DNA from: Nonomuraea wenchangensis
Lineage (GTDB): Bacteria > Actinomycetota > Actinomycetes > Streptosporangiales > Streptosporangiaceae
Assembly (NCBI RefSeq): GCF_900111685.1
Contig: NZ_FOHX01000013.1
Span: forward strand, 40,377 to 87,159
Length of the DNA stretch: 46,783 nucleotides
Reading direction: 5' to 3'
Part shown: positions 41,291-46,783 of the stretch, piece after piece
Layout of the letters: every line of letters begins with the position of its first letter
Position numbering within the stretch: the stretch's first letter is position 1
Notes under the pieces: model-generated
Seen by the model: the letters and a program-made list of their open reading frames with translations, nothing else
The model's database searches: none
What the model was told of the DNA's origin: nothing
Translations under genes and position numbers: made by a program

Positions 41291-42544
41291 ATGACCGCTC
41301 AAGCCGTACGCCCCTCCGACGGGCTGCCGTACGCGTCCGGCACGATCCTCCCCGACACCGAGGCCCACCTGCGCAAACAAGCCGAGGCCTGGCGGCACAT
41401 CCAGCACCGGCGGGCGGCCGGCGCGCCGCTCCACAACGTCACCGGCCTGGAACGGGGCCTGCCGATGCCGGACGTGGACCCCTGGCTCATGGACGACGAG
41501 TGGACCGGCGCCCTGTACGGCGACCGGCTGCGCGAGCTCGGGCTCGCCCACCTGGGCGGCACCCCCGGCGAGCACGACATCGTGGTCACCAACCGCCTGA
41601 CCGCCGCCCTCTTCGCGGCCATGCAGGTCGTGGTCCGCCCCGGCTCCACCGTGGTCGGCCTGTCACCCTCCTACAGCCATCCGGCCGTCGTCCGGGCGGT
41701 GCGCGACGCGGGCGGCCGGCTCGCCGACACCACCGGCCTGGAGGCGTACGAGCGGGCGCTTGACGCGCACCCCGACGTCTCGGTGGTGGCCGTGACCAGG
41801 CTCGCCGTCACCTACGAAGCCCTCGACGAGGCCGACATCCACCGCGCGGTCGAGCTGGCGCACGCCCGCGGCGCGCTCGTCGTGATGGACGACGCCGGCG
41901 GCGCGCGGGTCGGCCCGGCCGCTCTCGGCCAGCCCCGCACGCTGCGGCTCGGCGCCGACCTCGGCGCCACCGGCCTGGACAAGTACGGCGTCGCCGGTCC
42001 CCGCGTCGGCCTGCTCGGCGGCCGGGCCGACCTGGTGGCCCGCGCCCGGGCCAGGGCCTACGAGCTGGGCAGCGAGTGCCGTCCGGTGCTGTACCCGGCC
42101 GTCGTGCGCACCCTGGAGACCTACACCGACGAGCGCGTGCGCGAGCTGATCGCCTCGACCCGGCTGGTCGGGGCGGCGCTGCGCGAGCGGCTCGGCGGCG
42201 AGCTCGTCCAGGACACCCCGTTCATCACCCGCCTGCCGGGGGAGGCGATCAACGCGGAGCTGGCCCGCCGCGCCGGTCCAGGCGCGCCGCCGCTGGAGCC
42301 GATCGAGGCCACGGCCGCGCTGGCGATGGTGCTGCTGCGCGACCACGGCCTGCTCACCGTGCACTTCGCGGGCCTGCCGCCGGGGACGGCGGCGCTGCTG
42401 GTCAAGTTCCTGCCCGCCGGCACGGTCGCGGCGCTCGGCGGTCCGGAGGCGTTCGCCGCCGCAGTGGACGACTCGCTCGACCGGGCCGCGGCCGTGCTGG
42501 GCAAGGGGGAGGAGGCGGTGCGCCGGCTGATTCTCGGCCCCTGA
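41291..42544 (+). CDS. SelA-like PLP-dependent protein
   Basis: A 417-residue fold-type I PLP protein resembling the selenocysteine synthase (SelA)-like / D-glucosaminate-6-phosphate ammonia-lyase branch. Features: the phosphate-binding strand region VVTNRLTAALFAAMQ, the Asp that pairs with the pyridine in VVMDDAGGARVG (about 200), and the probable Schiff-base Lys231 in TGLDKYGVAGPRVGLLGG, the pattern seen as K-x-GGPxxG in this branch. No selenium genes are nearby, so true SelA function is unlikely. ATG 41291 has only a weak GGGA upstream. Divergent from the oxidoreductase gene and convergent with the permease, with a hairpin overlapping both stops. A role in amino-acid or amino-sugar metabolism is inference. 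Confidence 0.75.
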   Translation: MTAQAVRPSDGLPYASGTILPDTEAHLRKQAEAWRHIQHRRAAGAPLHNVTGLERGLPMPDVDPWLMDDEWTGALYGDRLRELGLAHLGGTPGEHDIVVTNRLTAALFAAMQVVVRPGSTVVGLSPSYSHPAVVRAVRDAGGRLADTTGLEAYERALDAHPDVSVVAVTRLAVTYEALDEADIHRAVELAHARGALVVMDDAGGARVGPAALGQPRTLRLGADLGATGLDKYGVAGPRVGLLGGRADLVARARARAYELGSECRPVLYPAVVRTLETYTDERVRELIASTRLVGAALRERLGGELVQDTPFITRLPGEAINAELARRAGPGAPPLEPIEATAALAMVLLRDHGLLTVHFAGLPPGTAALLVKFLPAGTVAALGGPEAFAAAVDDSLDRAAAVLGKGEEAVRRLILGP

Positions 42545-42563
42545 CCCGGGACCGTGGGTCAGG
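42540..42563. terminator. Compact bidirectional hairpin overlapping two stop codons
   Basis: CCTGACCC (42540-42547) pairs with GGGTCAGG (42556-42563). The left arm holds the TGA of the SelA-like gene and the right arm the stop of the convergent permease. With a 14-bp intergenic gap it is the only visible terminator for both. Confidence 0.6.
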
Positions 42564-43947
42564 CTCTGGGTCTGGTGGCCAGCCGGGTCACCAGCCAGAG
42601 GGCCGCCCCGAGCACCAGCAGCACGCCCGCGATCTCGTATTGGCCGGCCGGCCGCCCGGACGACCACGGCAGCACCAGGTAGAGGCAGGTGACCGTGCCC
42701 AGCACGGGCAGGACCCGGCCCGCGTGGAAGTGCTCGGCCTCCACCTGGTCCCGCCGCAGGACCAGCACGGCCACGTTGACGGCGGCGAACACGGCGAGCA
42801 GCAGCAGCGACGTCGTCCCGCCCAGCAGCGCCACGACCGGGCTCTCCGGATCCAGGGAGACGAAAATGATGAGCCCGACGGCCAGCACGGTGGTGAACAG
42901 GATCGCCGCCTGCGGCGTGCGCCTGACCGGGTGCACCGAGGCCAGGACGGGCGGCAGCACGCCCCGTCTGCCCATGCCGTAGAGGAGCCTGCTGGCCATC
43001 ATCATGTTGATCAGCGCGGAGTTCGCGACGGCGAACATGGAGATGAACGGCATCAGGTCGGCGATCGGGAAGTCCGGCGTCGCCGTACGCACCACGGTCA
43101 CCAGCGGCGTCTCGCTGCCGGCGAGCCGCCCGACCGGCACCACGGCGACGGCGCAGATCGACACCAGCACGTAGATCAGCCCGGTGATGCCGAGCCCGGC
43201 GAACATCATCCGCGGGAACGTCCGCACCGGGTCCTTGGTCTCCTCGGCCATGTTGACCGAGTCCTCGAAGCCCACCATGGCGAAGAAGGCCAGCGACGTC
43301 GCCGTGCTGATCGCCAGGAACACGTTCTTGTCGGCGGCGGTCTCGAAGGCGACGACGCGGGAGAAGTCGGCCTGCCCGCCGAGGATGAAGAACATGCTGA
43401 GCACGATGACCAGCAGCAGCCCGGACAGCTCGATCAGGGTGAGCACCACGTTGGCCTTGACGCTCTCGCCGACGCCGCGCAGGTTGACGGCCATGACCAG
43501 GAGCATGAAGCCGGCCGCGACGAGCAGCACGAGGAGGTTGCCGCCGTCCAGGCCGAACCCCTCGACGAGGTTGGCGGCGAAGGCCCGCGCCGCGGCCGAG
43601 GCGGAGGTGATGCCCGAGCACATGACGGCGAAGCACACCAGGAAGGTCAGGGAGTGCCTGCCGAACGCCTTGTCCACGTAGAGCGCGGCGCCCGCGGCCT
43701 CGGGGTACTTCGTGACGAGCTCCAGGTAGGAGCAGGCGGTGATGAGCGCGACCGCGAAGGCGACGACGAACGGCAGCCAGGCGGCGCCGCCCACCTCGCC
43801 GGCGACCTCGCCCATCAGCGCGTAGACGCCGGTGCCGAGGATGTCACCGATGATGAACAGCAGCAGCAGACCAGGGCCCATCACCCGCTTCAGGCTGTGA
43901 GGGCCGTCGCCGGTCCTGGTCGGGCCGGGGGGAGTGGTCTGGGTCAT
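42559..43947 (-). CDS. APC-family amino-acid permease
   Basis: A 462-residue membrane protein with about twelve hydrophobic segments. The first helix, LLLLFIIGDILGTGVYALMG, has the unwound GxG(V/I) motif that binds the amino-acid backbone in APC transporters. FFAMVGFEDSVNMAEETKDP is the conserved loop between helices 6 and 8 of the family. ATG 43947 follows GAAGGAG. It likely imports or exchanges an amino acid or polyamine in the cytoplasmic membrane; the substrate is not readable. The convergent SelA-like gene may use an amino acid it brings in, which is speculation. Confidence 0.92.
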   Translation of the reverse strand: MTQTTPPGPTRTGDGPHSLKRVMGPGLLLLFIIGDILGTGVYALMGEVAGEVGGAAWLPFVVAFAVALITACSYLELVTKYPEAAGAALYVDKAFGRHSLTFLVCFAVMCSGITSASAAARAFAANLVEGFGLDGGNLLVLLVAAGFMLLVMAVNLRGVGESVKANVVLTLIELSGLLLVIVLSMFFILGGQADFSRVVAFETAADKNVFLAISTATSLAFFAMVGFEDSVNMAEETKDPVRTFPRMMFAGLGITGLIYVLVSICAVAVVPVGRLAGSETPLVTVVRTATPDFPIADLMPFISMFAVANSALINMMMASRLLYGMGRRGVLPPVLASVHPVRRTPQAAILFTTVLAVGLIIFVSLDPESPVVALLGGTTSLLLLAVFAAVNVAVLVLRRDQVEAEHFHAGRVLPVLGTVTCLYLVLPWSSGRPAGQYEIAGVLLVLGAALWLVTRLATRPRA

Positions 43948-44059
43948 GGCCGCTCCTTCGCTGTACGTCCTGCGGAGCCGTGCGTGCGCATACCTTTACG
44001 GTAAGTCACGAGCGCGCCGGCATCCGGTGGTCAGCGACACTGCCCCGCCACGGCCCGGA

Positions 44060-45004
44060 TCAACGTCGGGCGAAGTCCTGCGTCCAGTAGAGCCGGCCCT
44101 GCCCATCCTTGGCCGCGCCGACGCCGATGTGGGTATAGGCGCAGTTCATGATGTTGCGCCGGTGGCCGTCGCTGTTCATCCAGCCCTTGACGACCTCGGC
44201 CGCCGTGCGCTGCCCCATGGCGATGTTCTCGGCCCAGGCCGAGGCGGTGAAGCCGGTCGCGCTGATGCGGTCGCCCACGTCGCGGCCGTCCTGCGAGTCG
44301 TGCTCGAAGTAGTCGTTCTTCGCCATGTCGGCCGAGTGCTCGTACGCGGCCCGGCGCAGCCTGCTGTCGTGCGTGAGCGGGCCGCAGCCGCCCTTGGCCC
44401 GCTCGGCGTTGGTGAGCCGGACGACCTCGTTCTCCACCGCCGTGCCGACGGTCGTGGCGGCCTTGGCCGTCGCCTCGGTGGGGGCCTGCGTCCGCGGGGC
44501 CGTGGGAGCGGGGGTGGGGGCGGCAGTGTGAGTGCGGGCAGGGGTGGGCGTGGCGCAGGTCAGCCGGACGGCCTTGGACGTGGCGGTCCCGCCCCGGTAG
44601 TCGGTGGCGACCGTGTAGTACGTGCCGGGCTTGCACGGCAGCCGCAGGGTGATCCGGCCGTCCCTGGTGGCGCCGCTCTTGACGACCGGGTCGTCGCCGG
44701 GGACGGCGCGCTTGACGCGGATGCGCAGCAGCGCCGGACGGACGCAGTCGCGGCGGGCCGCGCCGGCCACGATGGTGAGCGCGGCGACGTCCGGGCGGGC
44801 CACGCTGACCCGGCAGTCGTCCGGCTCCTCCTGCGGCTGCTTGTCCGGCCGCCGGGACGGGGCCGGTGTCGCCGTGTCCGCCGGGGCGGTCACCTGCGAC
44901 GCCGCTCCGGCCGCCGCGTCCCGCGCGTCGTCGGCGGACGGGCCGCAGGCGGTGAGGGTGGCGGCGGTGGTGACGGCGGCGAGCACCCCTAGGGGTCTGC
45001 GCAT
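44060..45004 (-). CDS. CAP/SCP-domain lipoprotein (YkwD-like)
   Basis: A 314-residue exported lipoprotein. ATG 45004 follows GGAGGAAC; the longer open frame upstream lacks signal features. Signal peptide with lipobox LTAC (about residue 20), then a Pro/Thr/Ala linker. Residues about 65-155 are a Cys-containing beta region of unknown type with regular spacing of Cys (DCRV, RDCVR, LPCKPG, LTCAT). A second Pro/Thr/Ala linker (about 155-190) precedes the C-terminal CAP domain: NAERAKGGCGPL, YEHSADMAKNDYFEH, AENIAMGQ and GHRRNIMNCAYTHIGVG, with the His and Glu residues of the CAP cavity. Bacterial CAP proteins of this type are extracellular; their activity is mostly unsettled. Confidence 0.88.
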   Translation of the reverse strand: MRRPLGVLAAVTTAATLTACGPSADDARDAAAGAASQVTAPADTATPAPSRRPDKQPQEEPDDCRVSVARPDVAALTIVAGAARRDCVRPALLRIRVKRAVPGDDPVVKSGATRDGRITLRLPCKPGTYYTVATDYRGGTATSKAVRLTCATPTPARTHTAAPTPAPTAPRTQAPTEATAKAATTVGTAVENEVVRLTNAERAKGGCGPLTHDSRLRRAAYEHSADMAKNDYFEHDSQDGRDVGDRISATGFTASAWAENIAMGQRTAAEVVKGWMNSDGHRRNIMNCAYTHIGVGAAKDGQGRLYWTQDFARR

Positions 45005-45167
45005 GAGGTTCCTCCAGGTGGCGGGAGACGCAACGCAGTCCCGCATTCTGCCACAAAAAGGACATTTCGCCCGCCGGTCATGCCGGCTGGGCATCATTGG
45101 CACTCTGACACCGCGAGCGTGCTATGGCAACATCCGCCCCGTACGACTCGCCGGACCGGCTCCATGA

Positions 45168-46337
45168 TCACGAGGGCTTCTTCGCGCCGCCCTGCTGAGG
45201 GCCGGGGTCCTGCCGGGCGGAGTCGATCAGGGCCGCGGCGTCGGGGACGCCCCACTCCTCCAGGACTTCGCGAGTGTGCCGGCCCGGCGCCGGCGGCGGC
45301 GGGCCCAGCGCGGTGGGCGTCCGGGAGAAGCGGGGCGCCGGGGCGGGCTGCAGCAGCCCCTCGTGCTCCACGATGGATCCTCGCGCCTTGATGTGCGGAT
45401 GGTCCGCGGCCTCGCGCAGGCCGACCACCGGCGCCACGCAGGCGTCGGACCCGGCGAAGACCGCCGACCACTCCGCCTGGCTCCTGCTCGCGAAGGCGGC
45501 CGCGAGCTTGTCGCGCAGCGCGGGCCAGCGCGCCTTGTCGTGCTGGCGCGCCGGGTCCTCGTCGAGCTCCAGCGTGGCCAGCAGTTCCGCGTAGAACTTG
45601 GGCTCCAGCGCGCCGACGGCCATGTGCCGGCCGTCGGCGGTCTCGTACACCGAGTAGAAGGGCGCCCCGCCGTCCAGCAGGTTGACGCCGCGCTCGTCCG
45701 CCCACGTGCCGGTGGCGAGCATCATGTGGGTGCCCGCCAGAAGGTGCGCGGTGCCGTCCACGATCGCGGCGTCCACGACCTGCCCCTGCCCGGAGCGGTC
45801 CGCCTCGCGCAGCGCCGCCAGCACGCCGATGACCAGATAGTTGCCGCCCCCGCCGAAGTCGCCGACCAGGTTGACCGGGATCTGCGGCGGCCCTCCCGCC
45901 TCGCCGATGGCGTGCAGGGCCCCGGTCAGCGCGATGTAGCCGATGTCGTGGCCCGCCTGCTGCGCCATCGGGCCGTCCTGCCCCCAGCCGGTCATCCGGC
46001 CGTACACCAGGCGGGGGTTGCGCGCGTGGCAGGCTTCGGGGCCCAGCCCCAGCCGCTCGGCGACACCGGGACGGTAGCCCTCGATGAGCACGTCGGCCAC
46101 GGCCGCCATCGACAGCACGGCCGCCACGGCCTCGGGCCGTTTGAGATCGAGGACCACCGACCTCTTGCCGCGGTTCAGCAGGTCCAGATGCTCCAGGCCG
46201 GGGAAGAAGGCGCCGCCTCCTGGCCGGTCGACGCGCACCACGTCGGCGCCCAGGTCGGCCAGCATCATCCCGGCGAACGGGCCGGGCCCGATGCCGCCGA
46301 GCTCCAGCACTCTGACGCCGGACAGAGGACCGCTCAT
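45168..46337 (-). CDS. CoA transferase family III / alpha-methylacyl-CoA racemase
   Basis: A 389-residue CaiB/BaiF-family enzyme. ATG 46337 is chosen because GGAG lies eight bases upstream; the open frame extends three codons further to a GTG. The N-terminal Rossmann-like part reads GVRVLELGGIGPGPFAGMML with DLGADVVRVDRP. GYRPGVAERLGLGP and GRMTGWGQDGP are typical of the family. The racemase catalytic pair is visible as His in AGHDIGYIALTG and Asp in NLVGDFGGGG, which favours 2-methylacyl-CoA racemase over a CoA transferase. Racemases make (S)-methyl-branched acyl-CoAs for beta-oxidation. It lies 59 bp downstream of a TetR-type gene on the same strand and is probably co-transcribed with it. 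Confidence 0.9.
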   Translation of the reverse strand: MSGPLSGVRVLELGGIGPGPFAGMMLADLGADVVRVDRPGGGAFFPGLEHLDLLNRGKRSVVLDLKRPEAVAAVLSMAAVADVLIEGYRPGVAERLGLGPEACHARNPRLVYGRMTGWGQDGPMAQQAGHDIGYIALTGALHAIGEAGGPPQIPVNLVGDFGGGGNYLVIGVLAALREADRSGQGQVVDAAIVDGTAHLLAGTHMMLATGTWADERGVNLLDGGAPFYSVYETADGRHMAVGALEPKFYAELLATLELDEDPARQHDKARWPALRDKLAAAFASRSQAEWSAVFAGSDACVAPVVGLREAADHPHIKARGSIVEHEGLLQPAPAPRFSRTPTALGPPPPAPGRHTREVLEEWGVPDAAALIDSARQDPGPQQGGAKKPS

Positions 46338-46396
46338 CGTCAACACTCCAGTCGGGATCGGTCGTACGGACGGAAGAAGGGTGAGGAACCGGCGGA

Positions 46397-46783
46397 TCAG
46401 GACGTGCGACGGGTCGTTCTGCGCGCGGTGTCCCCGGCCTCGTCGCCCAGCTGTGCTCGGCTGCTGAGGCCGTGTCGGACCAGGGACTGGGCGGTGCGGA
46501 CGACCGTCTCATAGGTGTCACGTCGGGGGTTCCACCACTCGGCCGCCCAGTTGAGCGCGCCGATGACGAGGAGTTGGGCGGTGAGGGGGTCGAGGTCGGG
46601 CCGCAACTGGCCGTCCTCGTGGAGGTCCTGGAAGAGGTTGCGCCACAGCTTGCCGTAGGCGGCCTCCTCGGCGAGCTGCCGGGTGCGGAGGTGTTCGGGC
46701 ATCTGTCCGGAGTTGCGGATCAGGGCCGTGGCGAAGTCGGAGAGTTCGAGTTCGAGGTGCAGGTGGGCCTCGACGGCGGCGCA
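46397..46783 (-). CDS. TetR-family regulator, N-terminus cut by window edge
   Basis: 129 codons including the stop are visible; the DNA-binding N-terminus is outside the window. The helical part seen (LHLELELSDFATALIRNSGQ, then EAAYGKLWRNLFQDLHEDGQL, then DPLTAQLLVIGALNWAAEWW) has the pattern of a TetR C-terminal ligand and dimer domain. The AAEWWNPRRDTYE segment is common in regulators of acyl-CoA and fatty-acid genes. It precedes the racemase-type gene, which fits control of acyl-CoA metabolism. Confidence 0.75.
   Translation of the reverse strand, partial: CAAVEAHLHLELELSDFATALIRNSGQMPEHLRTRQLAEEAAYGKLWRNLFQDLHEDGQLRPDLDPLTAQLLVIGALNWAAEWWNPRRDTYETVVRTAQSLVRHGLSSRAQLGDEAGDTARRTTRRTS

Noticed and set aside
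41291..42544. Selenocysteine synthase (SelA)
   Set aside because: No selB, selD or tRNA-Sec is visible and the sequence is only SelA-like; a metabolic PLP enzyme is more likely.

Overview
The window is about 46.8 kb of very GC-rich DNA with actinomycete features: frequent GTG/TTG starts, GGAGG-type ribosome sites, apparently leaderless genes, Tat-like and lipoprotein signals, LacI/MerR/HxlR/TetR/AfsR-type regulators and a modular PKS-NRPS. It most resembles a Streptosporangiales or Streptomyces-like genome; the genus cannot be fixed from the sequence. No rRNA, tRNA, CRISPR array, insertion sequence or phage gene was seen.

Region 1 (1-14.5 kb, minus strand) is the 5' part of a hybrid NRPS-PKS cluster read as one operon: a type II thioesterase fused to a degenerate phosphopantetheinyl-transferase-like domain, a two-module NRPS (A-PCP-C-A-PCP), a one-module PKS with the unusual order KS-AT-KR-DH-ACP, an MbtH-like protein, and a second NRPS (C-A, glycine-like code) that runs off the left edge. 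Genes overlap or lie 2-46 bp apart. A textbook promoter (TTGACG-17-TATAAG) lies about 270 bp upstream of the first large gene; a small ORF with its own ribosome site sits in the leader.

Region 2 (15-24.5 kb) holds a secreted Ntn-hydrolase-like lipoprotein, a secreted HEYGH metalloprotease and, divergent from it, an operon for a GH127 beta-L-arabinofuranosidase with a CUT1 sugar ABC transporter (binding protein and two permeases, no ATPase gene), closed by a 16-bp-stem terminator shared with a convergent LacI-type regulator. A 21-bp motif occurs at both the operon promoter and the regulator's 5' region and is the likely operator. A different perfect palindrome, TGTTAGCGCTAACA, lies in front of the protease gene. 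Together these suggest use of arabinosylated plant glycoprotein.

Region 3 (24.7-32.8 kb) is a mixed metabolic stretch: a FAS1-domain secreted protein, an alpha/beta hydrolase with its MerR regulator, a GH15 glucoamylase/trehalase, a two-domain VOC protein, a KstD-like flavoprotein behind an operator-like dyad, and a secreted alpha/beta hydrolase.

Region 4 (32.8-39.7 kb) is a cell-wall island: a VanX-like D-Ala-D-Ala dipeptidase, an AfsR-like regulator, a secreted CHAP hydrolase and a secreted GH25 muramidase. The last two share a nearly identical 707-bp C-terminal repeat module.

Region 5 (39.8-46.8 kb) has an HxlR regulator, an F420/flavin luciferase-like oxidoreductase with operator dyads upstream, a SelA-like PLP protein, an APC amino-acid permease, a CAP-domain lipoprotein, an alpha-methylacyl-CoA racemase-type enzyme and the C-terminal part of a TetR regulator cut by the right edge.
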